Below are positions 35,748 through 47,564 of a stretch of DNA of 64,000 nt, in pieces (the first letter of the stretch is position 1; each line of letters opens with the position of its first letter). A program made the translations under genes and the position numbers. The stretch comes from Ectobius pallidus (taxonomy: Eukaryota > Arthropoda > Insecta > Blattodea > Ectobiidae): the NCBI GenBank assembly GCA_964059195.1, contig CAXKWD010000006.1, positions 68,217,073 through 68,281,072 of the forward strand. Direction: 5' to 3'. Below the pieces are notes generated by a model. The model was not told the origin of the DNA and searched no databases. It saw only the letters and a program-made list of their open reading frames with translations.

Positions 35748-35831
35748 ATGATTCAACTATCCGGCAATAGGAGGACCATTAAAATGGTCCGGAAATGATT
35801 CAATTATCCGGAAACCGGAGGACCAATAAAA
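35748..35831 (-). repeat. Duplicated leader unit containing the primer-binding site
   Basis: Two units of 47 and about 37 bp start with atgattcaa(c/t)tatccgg (35,748 and 35,795) and both contain ggaggacca(t/a)taaaatg. The second abuts the LTR. The unit distal to the LTR therefore contains a near-copy of the primer-binding region. Confidence 0.7.
35808..35825 (-). promoter_or_regulatory. Candidate tRNA primer-binding site
   Basis: Six bases inside the 5' LTR, the minus strand reads TGGTCCTCCGGTTTCCGG. A leading TGG complements the universal CCA end of a tRNA, and the position is right for minus-strand priming. I cannot name the tRNA. Confidence 0.5.
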
Positions 35832-36829
35832 TGTACGGGCAAGCTGAGAGCAAGCGGACTGTATGACAAGATTCATAGGACGTAGCACTTCTTGAGATTG
35901 AGACTTAGACTATAAATAGATAAGCCAAACTTGCCCAAATACATTTTAGATAATTTTCTCTGGTATGTAACAATTTATTGTCACAACAACAATACATAAA
36001 TCATGCTCAGTTCATAAATTCTGGATTCCTTGGACGTCTATAATATTATTATTCATAAACACTGATGAAATTGTAGATATCACAATGTTTAATACAAATT
36101 CCTTTGTTAAAGGTCATAAATATATTTGAGATGGCTTAATCAGTTTGATCAAAACCACACATATAGTTCATTGATGAAATTACGTCCAAATTGTTCCTCA
36201 AATAAATTAGGTAGTAAATGACGTACCTTTGAATTGATTAAATACCACCTTTTGATAGTTGATAAAGATGTTAGCCTGAGATCTTGCAACGCCAACACCA
36301 AAATGAAGAAGACCCGATGAATCACACGATGGGCGATAATAGTATTTAAATCGTTCGTAGTCTTCAGAATCAATAAGGCATATGAAACCTTAATGTGAAT
36401 CGAAGAGCTGATTGCTTCAGCTATTGAAAGTAAACCACCAGATCTATCTGATAGGTAAAGATTGGCATTGATAAGCCAAGAAGAAAACTCATGTCCTTAT
36501 GAGTAGTAATTGAATTGATTATGACGAAGAATAGGCATTTAAAGCCTAGAAAAACTAATGTCTTTATGAGACACAGTTGACTTGAATCGATGAAGGAAAA
36601 AGAATGAAGCTAAAGATAAACCTTATTGGCTATCAAAACAATATAATAAAATCTCCAGTCTCTGATTGGATGCAAAACATAAAAAGAATAATTTTGATAT
36701 TACAATACCCATACATAACAACTATTTGAAATTCATTTGTTCAATAAATAAAAAAACAAGATAGCAAGCAAGGCCTGCTAAAAACTAATTACAGAAGCAT
36801 GACCTACTAAACTAAAACATAACGGAACA
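35832..36829 (-). repeat. BEL/Pao 5' LTR (right copy)
   Basis: 998 bp, the transcriptional-start side of the minus-strand element. It differs from the left copy at two positions. Promoter and polyadenylation signals must lie here, but I did not pin them down. Confidence 0.95.
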
Positions 36830-36834
36830 GATGT

Positions 36835-39290
36835 TAAAGAACACAAACAAACTTTTTTCTGAACTGAAACAGATTAATCAGAGCTTACATATCAACTTAT
36901 TAACTAATGTAATATGTTTTTGTTTGTTTTATTTTCAACTCTATCAGTTATTGAAATGTACATCTTGTTATATACTTAAAAAGTAGGGAAAACGTCCTAG
37001 TTTGTACTACTATAATGCGAGAAGTTTTCGGTTCCAGCTTAATTTAGCAAAAGAGCATAGGGAGTTTTGGAGATAAACTGTCCTGATATTCACTAACAAA
37101 TGTATGGTCACAGTATCTATACCTGAACAGTTCGAACCGTACTAAAATTATGTCCTTCTTAACCCCGAACCAAATGAGTTCTGAATATTTCATGTCTACA
37201 TCTGATGGAACCCGAACTGGCCTGCATATCTTCAATAAATTTTAATGTATTTGGGAAATATTAACAAAATTAATGCGTATAACTGCTGGACAATGATGTT
37301 CGCCCGCATTATGAAAGAAATACAAGCCACTCAACTGTAATATTGCAATATCACTGTAAGCAGAAACCTCGGTTATTATTGCTAATAAGAATGAACAGTA
37401 ATGGAATTTGATCTAAAGGCGACACTGCACCGCAACCGGAGAGGCTTAATTATTAATGTGATTTAGTTCAAAGTTTCAGATTACTAAGAGCGGGAACAAA
37501 TTAAAGCAATGTTAGAATAAGGTGTAAAGTAGTGACAGTAAAAATGGTTTATAGTGACTCATTTCATTCATTCAATAGTACTGTCATTGCCAGTACAATA
37601 CGTTTATCTGCTTATCCAACAGAAGTTACTGTTATCATGTTAAGTCAATAGTAAATGAAATTAGTTATTTTAGACTTATTATTAATTTATTCTTCAGTTT
37701 TCTGGTATCCTAAAAAGTAATGTAAGGGCCCCAAATAATATTTACTGCTGGAACCCAAAGTTATTCGCTCCGCCACTAGTGGTGGAGAAAGTCTCTGAAA
37801 ATTAATATTTTTAGTAGAAACTACAACACAAGAACATGTAATGATGTATGTTACAATAATAATGTAACTGAATTAATCGTTTCGTGTACGCAAGGTTTGC
37901 AGAGTATCAAAAGTCTTATTGAGTCGGTTGGGCGAATGATCATACGATGGAGCAAGGTACTTTTTAAAGAAATAAATAATAAGAAATATTTTCATCGTCC
38001 CACTCGGCGAGTTAAACAATTGTAATTTAATTAAAAATTGTGGGGTTTCTTTGATTCTCGTTTCCGACTGATATGACAACACTTCAACATGCGGCTATCA
38101 ACGAGTGTGTCCTTCTTGTATTAAACAAACAACACTTCAAATACAGCACCCGCCTGGGACGATATTATTAAGAGGACTATATCCATAATACGTATACTAC
38201 GTAAATGTTCTTAGATTTTCCCAAATTGCCTCCAGGAATTGGCCTAAAGGTTTTAAATCAACTGGGAGTAAAGTTTTCAATTCTGTATTCGAGACGGTTT
38301 CATTGTTTTCAACCTGAAAGGACTGCTAATTTTATATAATTATAATAATCTATGCGTGAAAATATTCACAGACTAATCAAACTATCACTGGTGATCTTTC
38401 TAGTAATTAAATAGAAAGTTAACAGGCATATTATGTTACCTTAAAACTGAATTACCCTTTTAGGTACATTTATAACAATATTACATATCTCAGAATGGAT
38501 TGAAAATGAGTTGTCAGTTGTCAGAGCAAAGTTTTTGCTCATACGAGCATATTTAGGTATATCACAGTTTTGTAGTCCAAAGCACTCTCACTTAAAACCC
38601 TTCCTTTGAGCCATCCTCTGGCAGCGTAAGAAAGGAAAATAGCAATACACAACGGCGGGAAACCAACTGGGAAATATGAAGAAATGCGTTAGCCACACTC
38701 AGAAACACACATGTGTTAACATGTTCTTCTGAGCACTTCTGTTTATTGAACCCCAAGCAGACACAGAAGGAGTTGCAAGGATAAGAAAACAGATGTAATG
38801 CTACCCCAGCATCATGCAAGCTTCACACTGCAATAAAATAAAACTTAATAATCTCATTGATTTTAATCTTATGAATGTCCAAGAAATTGAGTTTCAGCCG
38901 AAGGGAGATTCTAATAAAAAGATACCGAGTCTATGAAAGTGGTTTTAAGAAAACATGAAAAAATATCTGTGCTACCAAAATTTTCAACCCTATTATCTCA
39001 ATATAATACTTCACACATCACTGTATGACATCTTCTCGAATGTATTTGTGGAAATTAAAGCATGCAAACAGAAACAGGTAGTTATTCAATTGTTTGATTT
39101 TCAAATCCTTACTTAGATTAACTGATGAAAAAAAATACAACACAGAAATTACATACTGCATTTATAATGACTTTTTAACGAATAGGCCTAATATGTAAAA
39201 CATAATATTAATATTTTGGAAATTGAATTATTTGAATAGCATTTTAAATTGACACGGTACTATTAAAAAGCATTCATGACTTTCAATCAA
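36835..39290. other. Unannotated stretch with one dispersed repeat
   Basis: No supported gene. The stretch holds the dispersed repeat at 38,000-38,165; the rest is AT-rich DNA with short random ORFs. Confidence 0.45.
38000..38165 (+). repeat. Dispersed repeat, copy A (inverted relative to 55,118-55,405)
   Basis: From ttctttgattctcgtttcc through gacaacacttcaac, gagtgtgtccttcttg, attaaacaaacaacacttca and acagcaccc, this matches the reverse complement of about 55,118-55,250 over about 120 bp at roughly 85% by eye. The cccactcggcgagt block at its left also occurs, inverted, near 55,388-55,401. No continuous frame is shared. The source element is unknown. Confidence 0.7.
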
Positions 39291-39291
39291 T

Positions 39292-39840
39292 ATGAACCGC
39301 CGTCACGGTGGACCTGGGATGCAAGCGGTCCCGGGTTCAAATCTCGAGGCAGGAGGGCGTATCATTCGTGGTGGACGAAGCCGTGACTTTGGGGGTTTAT
39401 CTCAGGGATCCTCCCGTTTCCCCCTTTCATTCACTCCACCAACTAACACTCTCCACTTCACTTTCCTTTCCCCCTCATCATCCCGTTCCCATTTACTGGT
39501 TTTCGGGCCAGCTCCTGGTGCAGACTCTGCTAGGGGCCTCACCCACCCTGGCCCGTTGCTTGTGGTCCGAGAGTTACGGGTGGTGTGCCGTGCCTCTGGG
39601 GCTCTTGATTAGAGGGACCCAGGGTATGTGGCGTGCGTGAGGGTGTGCCGCCGACCCTGGGGCTCATGTGAAGAGGGGATCCGGGGGATGCGGTGTACGT
39701 GGAATGGTACTTGGTACTTGTTGGCTGTAGGGGAACTCTGTGGGGGCTCGTGGTGGAGTCTATTGACAGGGGTGCTTTAGAACATGCACATCATTCCGTC
39801 TCCTAGGGGTGTACAATGGGCCCACCTATGCGGCCTACAT
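39292..39840 (+). mobile_element. GC-rich SINE-like retroposon
   Basis: This block is markedly GC-richer than its surroundings. Near its start a tRNA-like head is visible: box A-like acggtggacctgggatg and box B-like gggttcaaatctcg (39,330-39,345). It continues with gggtttatctcagggatcct and cccgtttccccc, the same theme as the minus-strand SINE at 53,709-53,886. The remaining about 350 bp (repeated gtgtgccg, ctggggctc words) may be a long 3' body or a second element. Two overlapping ORFs here are artefacts. No target duplication was found. Confidence 0.5.
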
Positions 39841-39849
39841 GCGCGAGTC

Positions 39850-40390
39850 CGTAATGAAATTTAATATTGAAGATATCTTGCGTAAAACATCATTATAATA
39901 TTGTTATAGTTCGTAGTGATGCATACTGATAAGTAGTGTTTCTTGAAATGTAATATGCACGTATGCAGAGACGTAGATGCCCAGCTGCACGGACTGGACG
40001 AGTCTAGGCCTATATCGAAAAGAGGGGAATGATAGTTTGACTTTGAATTCTTCTCTCACTTTTCAAAGGCATTTTCTTCACCCGCAGCATATCCGCTGCT
40101 GAGGTTATGTATTTATAATGTTTACAAAAAGATTACAATAAATCATTAAATGCCAACGTTGCTGAACTACGGAATACATTTCCCACAAAATATTATAGTG
40201 CTGGTTCCTCAACAAATGTAAACATAGTATTCACTTTATTACCAGAATAAATGAAATCAGAATAAATCATATACAAAAATAGAGCGTTCTCTAAACAGAC
40301 ATGCATAAAACAAACAAATAACAATAAAATAATTCTAATTAATTAACGTTTCATCTCTCTTTTCCTTAGTTTAACCTCACCCGTTGTAGG
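39850..40390. other. Unannotated stretch
   Basis: AT-rich DNA without a recognised feature. Confidence 0.4.
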
Positions 40391-40396
40391 AACGTT

Positions 40397-40699
40397 TATG
40401 CGGTCTACGTCGCCCGGGCCTTCGGGAAAGTAATTACATTTGGATCACACACTTTTTTGACCACGGACTTGGAGGGCCTCCCCGGATGAGCGATCAGCCT
40501 AATGCCTGTTTCACCTCCGAGACAAAATGAACACTGATGGTCAGATGATATCCAGGGATCACAATAGCCTAAAGTTACCCAACATGCGTCGCATAGGTGA
40601 GGGAAAATCCTGCAAAACTCCAACTAGGTAACTTGTCCCGACCAGGGTTCGAACCCGGGCCCGCTGCGTGGGAGGGGCGAACGCATCCCCTGAGCCATA
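40397..40699 (-). mobile_element. tRNA-derived SINE with clear box A and box B
   Basis: On the minus strand the head starts near 40,699: box A tggctcagggg at 40,687-40,697, and box B within gggttcgaaccc at 40,645-40,656. The spacing matches a tRNA promoter, and the order fits a tRNA-derived SINE whose body runs to about 40,397. The body is GC-rich. It is not a functional tRNA: the acceptor and anticodon arms do not pair well. The 72-codon minus ORF inside is incidental. Confidence 0.65.
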
Positions 40700-41505
40700 A
40701 TGGTAGATAACTAACTTTTACTGCTGGCTTAAAATCTACCAAAATCGCCTAGCACTATTTAAAATGAAGCTGTCACTTCTAAGGTTAAAGCCAATGTCAA
40801 GAATATAAAAATAATTGTTTTTTATCACTCTTGCCATACAGTAAACTGCCCGTTGAACTTGCGGGTGGCCTTGTAGTACCCGGTCTAGAGGAAATTCCAC
40901 AAGGTATCCGGTAAGGCAGTAAGCTTTCTGCACACTGAACTTTTCCTCGAAAAGTTACAGAGGAAGTTATGAACGGTCTTCTATCTCCAAGTTAACTAGT
41001 TTGCCAATATAATTGTATCTTAAAGTTTCGCTTTCCATGGCTCACAGAAATAATTGGGCAAACTTTGATCCAAACAAATTAAAACATTATGAAAATATCT
41101 GAATCTAGAACACTGCTCCCATCAATATTACTTTAGTCTCTACATTACATTTCATTTGCTCACCTATTCCATTCACTAGCCTAAGGCTTCGTGATCCAGC
41201 TAGAGAAGCAATTTTAATGGATATACATAAAAATCGAGCTGTACCTTCAATAATAGTGCTGGGCCAAATAACTGGAAAACAGACAACTAACTGAAGAAGA
41301 ATAAAACATTTAACTATTATTTGAACGCATAATTGGATATTATTTGAAATAACCTTGAATTTTTATGTCGGATGTCCACACAATTAATTTCACTACAGCT
41401 AATTCTTTTAACAATTATCTGGATAATCACAAATGACTGGATAAAATGACGCCAATATTTAGTTATATGGTTAACTGTCATTCGGTTATATAGGCGACAC
41501 GCAAA
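40700..41505. other. Unannotated stretch
   Basis: Nothing recognised beyond short random ORFs. Confidence 0.4.
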
Positions 41506-41513
41506 TGCTTTAG

Positions 41514-41690
41514 CCATGGGTGCGCAACTGTGGCACATCGTGTCACTGTACTGTAGGGGAATTTCTCCCACTACCGTCGCCCTTGACGTCAGCATAAAGC
41601 AGTTTCGACGTGACACTGAACATGAAGAACAGGTTTCTTACGTCACAGGAGGATGGGGGACTAAAACGTTTCCCCTCAGTTGCTCACCTA
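41514..41690. mobile_element. Short hAT-type MITE with perfect 8-bp target duplication
   Basis: The flanks are tgctttag at 41,506-41,513 and 41,691-41,698, exactly 8 bp as hAT transposases produce. The left terminus tgggtgcgcaactg and the inverted right terminus taggtgagcaactg match at 12 of 14 positions and resemble hAT ends. At 177 bp there is no coding capacity; ORFs crossing it are spurious. Confidence 0.75.
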
Positions 41691-41698
41691 TGCTTTAG

Positions 41699-44600
41699 AC
41701 AGTAGAATGGGTAGATACTGAACGGAATGGAACGGAGGTAGCAATGCTTCCTCCTTACGCTTTTAGTTACAATTGGAAGCAAATGAGGTAGGCTATAATA
41801 GCATAAATATTGTAATACATGCGTTAAAAATTATATGAAATCCCTTTATTTAATTCGTTAAACTATTGCTTATGTCTCTTAACAATAATATTATTGAGTT
41901 CATTAGTTTTTTTATTATCAGTCAGAGTACAATTTTGTTATTTTTCTAACAGTATGTAAATTTTTGTACATAGTTTTGTGCTCTTTTTAGGATCGGATTT
42001 TCTCGACCACATAAGGGGAACCAAAAGGTAATATGTTTCAACCAATCCCACGTAAGGCTTAACATGCGCATATGAAATTTCTGTATCTCTTGCACATTTT
42101 CTGCATGGTAGAATCACTTCGTTTCGAGTAAAGCTTCAAAGAGGCTGTAATACATCTGCGTTGTGCATTTTCATCCGAATGTAAAAAAAAAAATATATAT
42201 ATATATATCAAAACCGACGACCCCTTACGAAATGGTGGCTGCACAAATTGAATCATCTCTGCAGAAAGCAAACCACCAAAATATCTTTTGTCAGCAGATA
42301 ATGATTGAAGGGTCAGATGAATTATCAGGGGAGGAAGTTAATTGTATTACATGTAACGAAGCTGAGCAATAGAGGAGATTACAACAATAAAGTTTCTCGG
42401 GAGTAAATGCGTTTAAGCGCCAGAGAAACAGGGCAAGTCAGAGAGATTCCCAGATCAATTCCCTGCAACAAAATATGTTCAGTTATCTAAGTGAGATTGA
42501 GTAATAAGTTTACTACCAGCCTTCAGATCTACGTATTCAACTAAAATAAAACATGTTATTTTGATCAACTTTTAGTGAAAAGGGCAAAATGGTTGAGCTA
42601 CCAGAGAGTTGAAAGGAGATAGTACACATTTCTCGTAATTGTCTTTTACTTAGTAAGCTTGGCAAACCTGCTAAACCTAATATAGCATTTAAACATTTAA
42701 AAGTCTTCCACTGTTAGGGCTGACATGTAAAGAAAACAAAAAGTGTATGCTGTCTGCATGACTGATATATTTTAAAACTAAAAGGAAGTATCATCATTAA
42801 CGAAAATATGAATTAGGAATATTCACTAGTTCCATAATTATTTCAGCAAATAATTACGGATATCACTTCCACGAAAGAAAATCTTTATACTAACTTCTGA
42901 CCTAACTGTTAAGTCATCACATTTACTTGTTTTTAAGAGAAGGAATAATTTAATCTTACATGAATGAATGCTATATAGCTTAATTCACTTATCGTTATAT
43001 TTTCATAAATCATAACACTGTGTTGCTCAGTCCCAGTGCAGCGAAGTACGCGTGAGTGAACCGACATGCCCGATGCAGCTGACCCAGATCTTGTTGATAA
43101 ATCTTAACAAGTGATGAGCTATTTTGCTACTGTGATGCAGGACATTGGAATAGACTAAAAATTAAGTACGATTTTAGAAACAAACAACAGACAATGCTCT
43201 ATAGGCGTGTGAAAGGAATACATACATTGATTTGAATGTTTTTCATGAAAATTGCATCAGCTATTAATTCCTGCAGTTACTTTCAAATGTTCAAATATAG
43301 AACTATTCGAATATTTAAAATATTTATCATAATCACACCTTGATGATCAAACCATTTTTCCCTACCTTTGCAAAATAAATAAAAAAGAAGGGAGTTAATG
43401 TCTCAAGCTACAGTATTTATCTCTAAGAAAAACGCAGTCAGTTTCTATGTGCTTTTCCCTTTGATTTTTCATTTTATCACATTGTCCCTGTGATCTGGAA
43501 TGTGCTTTTAAGAGTGATGGATAGCCAGATCCCGTTGTTGTGAAACGAATCATTACAATGCCACTTCTATAGGCCTAGTTTATCGTGGAATCCGAACCAT
43601 AATAGGTTCCTAGTATATTTCAATTTACCTCATAATATGAAAAAGCCCCACTATAATTGACAAACCCTTTAAGTGCATAGAACCCATTAGAGCGATAGGG
43701 GCATTCTATTTTACTTTTCGAAGAATCTGTCTTCCGTCAATAGCACACACACACAGGCCGGTTGGTTGGTTTCCTTGCATAATTTTTTCAATGTTTTAAC
43801 GGTCATAATGCTGACCATATAGCATAAATACCATATCAATGGAAAGTAAACTGTAATGGGGTCATACCTTGTACACTTCCACCAGTATGTAAAGTTTTAA
43901 AACGATTTATTAGTGTAACAAATATTTGTTAAAATCCGAGGTGTGAAGTATCCCGAAGCACTAACAACAAATTTTGTAATCCAATTTGCAGATGTTTTCT
44001 ATTATCATTGTGTATACTGCCAGAGGATATGAACAATTAACTGTTGACGAAATTGTATTACATTAAAATGTTGACATATTGCAAAATAATTTATGGAAGC
44101 GCCAACTGACAATTGCCTACTCTTACAGAATTCATCCATCTAATCAACCTTTGGATAAAACAAGATGATCCACTGATCTTAGTTCAAAGCAGAGTCTTAG
44201 GGTCAGTCAGCGGGAATAAATATCATCATTAAGCAAATTAGCATTTATTTAGTCTTTTTCTCTTAGTTAGTCTCCTTAATTACCCTATACAAAAACAGTT
44301 ATTATTTTACGAATTAAATATAAATTATTACAAATTAAATGTAAATTATGACAAATTACAATTCCCTTGTAATATTCATGTTGTGTTAGTTGAAAAGAAC
44401 ACCGTGGGCCGACATCCCACGAAAGGTTTGGTCAACTGTTTGTTAATTTTGGGCTTAATCGGTAATGGGCATGACTTGGTGAAATATGGTAAATCAAACG
44501 ATTTCCAAGAGCATTAACAACATTTTTCCATGTCACTATATCGTTATTTAAATATCTAAAGAAATTAAGAACATCCTGCACCTTCCTCAGAAAAAAGGAG

Positions 44601-44940
44601 AAAATATGCCAGGGATTAGATCTTAGTCCGGAACGTACAGCACGATATCTCGGAAGAAGTATACCATAACACAAATAAACAATGAATGAAGTGTAACTAA
44701 ATTTAAATGACCGAAAAGGGTCGGAAAAAACCATAAATGACCAATTCGGTACAATGCCGTAGGCTAAATATTACACATTGCCTCTCTTTTGTAAATGGTA
44801 CCTACTACAGTACATGCAAAAAATTAATCAATGGAAGAAATATGACAAATGGGGACTAGTATAATATTAATAGCGCTACAAATCGTACAATGCTCCCTTA
44901 TGTATGTTACAAATTTATGAGGTGATGATTGTCCCCTCAC
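41699..44940. other. Long stretch without a recognised gene
   Basis: About 3.2 kb with a (TA)n tract at about 42,193-42,208 and short random ORFs only. I see no paired termini, RNA gene or coding domain. Confidence 0.45.
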
Positions 44941-44943
44941 ATA

Positions 44944-46269
44944 TGGCCGAGTGCACCATTCTCCGGTTTTCTCAGCCGTTTCGTTACCGCGGTAAACGTA
45001 ATACCGGGGTATTCTCAAAATCTCTGTGCACCATTGCGAAAATACCGCGGTTTGCTAATGCTTGGAAATATTGCTGTTACTCTGCTCCGAATCCATTTTT
45101 CTTTGATGGTTTCTTCCATGGCCGCTAGGTTCTCTCTCTCTCTGCACGTCTGCCAGTCACGGTGGCTCGCTAGTAGGCCAAATTTTTTCCAAATTCAATG
45201 TATTTGATGCCTTATTATTCAATAAAAAGATGTTCATAAGGATAAAAGGGAATATTATATTGCGTATATATGTCGTCTGAATTCATACTTCGAATCCAAG
45301 CACCATAGATACTGTACCAAACGTGAAATGAGTTGCTTTCGCTCTGGTTGAGGTGAGAAAGGAAGCTCATTTCAATCGATGTTACAGCACAGTATTTGCA
45401 AAGATATGTACCATCGTTCATTCTTCAAATAGATCCCACCTGTCTGTACATTTAAATAAAATAACATTGATGTTTTAAAGAATAATTCTCACACGTTTGC
45501 AATCCAAGGCAAAGCAACACCACGAAATCTCTCCTCTGAGTTCGACATAGCCTCGCTTTTATTCCCGTACGACTAGTAGAAATTTTATGTGCAAAATCAT
45601 GTGCATAGCCATGTAAGGGCTGTTATAATTATGTTCGTGTACGGGCAGGTATGATAAATTGATTTACATACCCTATATACCGATACACAGGCTATATCGT
45701 GATGCATGCAGCCATTCACTTAAATTTGGCCTAGGACCACTGGTTTTCCATATTTCATTTATTTGTTGCCTTTTTGTTCAGTAATAAAAGTTTATAAGGA
45801 TAAAATGGAATATTATATTCCATATATATGTCGTCTGAATTCAAACTGATTTCAAACACCATAAATACTGTACTAATCGTAATAATCATGGTTACGCCCA
45901 CTAGCCTACTCGATGGACCTGGTTTGGTTGAGGTTAGAAAGAAAAGTCATTTCAATCGATTTTACAGCACAGTATTTGCAAAGATATGCACCATCGTTCA
46001 TTCTTCAAATAGACCCCACCTGTCTCTCATTATTCTTTATGTTCAATTAACTTTTGGCCTAGATATCGTAAATATGATACATTACGCTGATCTCCATCTT
46101 GGAAAGAAAACAGCGGTTTTCTCACTTTACAGCTCCTTCACGGCCGGTTTGCATCTTACCGCGATAAAAGTCGAAACCGAGCACGGTGCAACGAAAGTAT
46201 GACATTACCGGGGTAAACTAAGCAACTTTACCGCGGTATTCTGAATACCGAGGTTGGTGCACTCGGCCA
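44944..46269. mobile_element. TIR DNA transposon with repeated CCGCGG-centred palindromes, 3-bp duplication
   Basis: Perfect 15-bp inverted ends tggccgagtgcacca, flanked by ATA on both sides (44,941-44,943 and 46,270-46,272). Just inside each end, short palindromes recur: ttaccgcggtaaa, ataccggggtat and taccgcggt at 44,983-45,050, and ttaccgcgataaa, attaccggggtaa and ttaccgcggtatt at about 46,158-46,240. Such subterminal repeats are plausible transposase-binding sites. The middle carries a direct duplication. No transposase is recognised; the 124-codon plus ORF spans the duplicated region and lacks a domain. I cannot assign a superfamily; the 3-bp duplication would allow PIF/Harbinger or CACTA-like. 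Confidence 0.75.
45206..46027. repeat. Internal direct duplication within the TIR transposon
   Basis: About 45,206-45,452 and 45,764-46,027 share ataaggataaa, gaatattatatt, atatatgtcgtctgaattca, acagcacagtatttgcaaag and atcgttcattcttcaaatag in the same order, with moderate divergence. The offset is about 560 bp. Confidence 0.85.
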
Positions 46270-46272
46270 ATA

Positions 46273-47564
46273 AACGTAGTTATTTGTTATGATACAGCTG
46301 TAATACTTTTACAGAGCAAGGAGAACCATTAGATGCAGGTTTTGTTATAGATAAGTCATTTTGACCCGAAACGTCACTTAGCCTTATCTAAAAATAAGGA
46401 TGACATTATAAAGACTTTGGAAGTATTATTTCCAATTATGTCTGAAATGTTCCTTCCCGACGAAGGAAAATTTAAAACAAATTGCATCTCGTAAAGTGAA
46501 AAGAACTTTAATTTGTTTTAAATATAAAAAATGAACGCTTATCACTTGGCTGTCAACTTTGGGTCATCCAGCTGTTTCAAGTTATAAATTGGAATTGTTT
46601 AGAAGATTCAAGTAAGCATTTATCCAGGCTAATTATGTTTTGTGGATGTTAGACCAAATTAAACCGGCAAGTGTTTTGAGCATATATTGCATTATACCCG
46701 TGACTTTCCCTTAAAATTTTACAGTACCATACCGTACATGTTATTTTAAAAACACTCAAGTGTATAAATTTTCATATCTAACATTGAAACACTGCATACT
46801 AACGGAACTACGTTATACCACTCTCCACATAGAATGATAAATGGCCTATGTCTGAAAATATTTTGTTTATTGAATTTTTAAAAATAATTTTAAGATGTAT
46901 CAAGGTTCACTGTATAACATATTTCACGTCAAAAGCACCTAAGTCATCTGTGACACCTTAACTATCGTTACAATTCTTTAAAGATTAGACACACCTCAAC
47001 TGGCATATATATGTATATATATGCATATATATTCTTCATTTACTCAGTTAATTTTTAAAAAATAAATAAGATCTACAATAAGAGTATAGAAAATTAAATG
47101 TTCATACATTTTTTTTACAACATACTCTCATGAAAATCTTCTGACACCTATGAACAAATAAGTGTGCAGAAGTTATTGTGCAAGGAGGAAGTTGAAAAAA
47201 GAAATAAACTGTTTTTATGTAATTTGTATATGCTGATTACGAATATGGCATTGAAAAAGCTTCTACACGTCACACTTTTTTTATAAAGTTTTTAGTTAGC
47301 GAATTACCCTATTATGCGGCTGCGGAATATTCCTGGTATTTTGGCTGTAAAGTGGGTAATCGAGACCAAAATTGGGGACCACACATGTTGTGTAAATTGT
47401 TACGTGAAGTTAACAGAGTGTTTGCGGGGAAAATAAAATATGTCTTTTGCTGTTCCAATGACTTGGTGACACCTACCAGTCAGTAGGAGAGATTTTGTTA
47501 CATCTGCATTACCAAAACAGAAGGATTTTCAAGGAAAACTAAAAGATAAAATTATGTATCATAA
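46273..47564. other. Unannotated stretch, possibly decayed 5' part of the next pseudogene
   Basis: No confident coding match. Around 47,370-47,560 one frame shows short peptide-like runs that could be the decayed upstream part of the pseudogene starting at 47,565, but I could not align it. An AT palindrome-rich tract (tatatatatgtatatatatg) is at about 46,999-47,028. Confidence 0.35.

Larger units (their letters stand above)
31545..36829 (-). mobile_element. Young BEL/Pao LTR retrotransposon with pol deleted
   Basis: Two 998-bp direct LTRs (31,545-32,542 and 35,832-36,829), each starting TGT and ending ACA, enclose 3,289 bp. The target duplication gatgt is perfect at 31,540-31,544 and 36,830-36,834; 5 bp is usual for BEL/Pao. 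Reading leftwards the element has the 5' LTR, a tRNA primer-binding site, a short leader and one gag-protease frame. The usual RT, RNase H and integrase core (normally more than 3 kb) are absent. Two substitutions separate the LTRs, so insertion was recent. A clear polypurine tract is not obvious before the 3' LTR. It would need reverse transcriptase and integrase from a relative. Confidence 0.93.

Noticed and set aside
39292..39640. Two overlapping ORFs of 106 and 110 codons
   Set aside because: They sit in the GC-rich SINE-like block, where stop codons are scarce; they begin at the tRNA-like head.
45828..46202. 124-codon plus ORF
   Set aside because: It spans the internal duplication and subterminal palindromes of the TIR element and shows no transposase motif.
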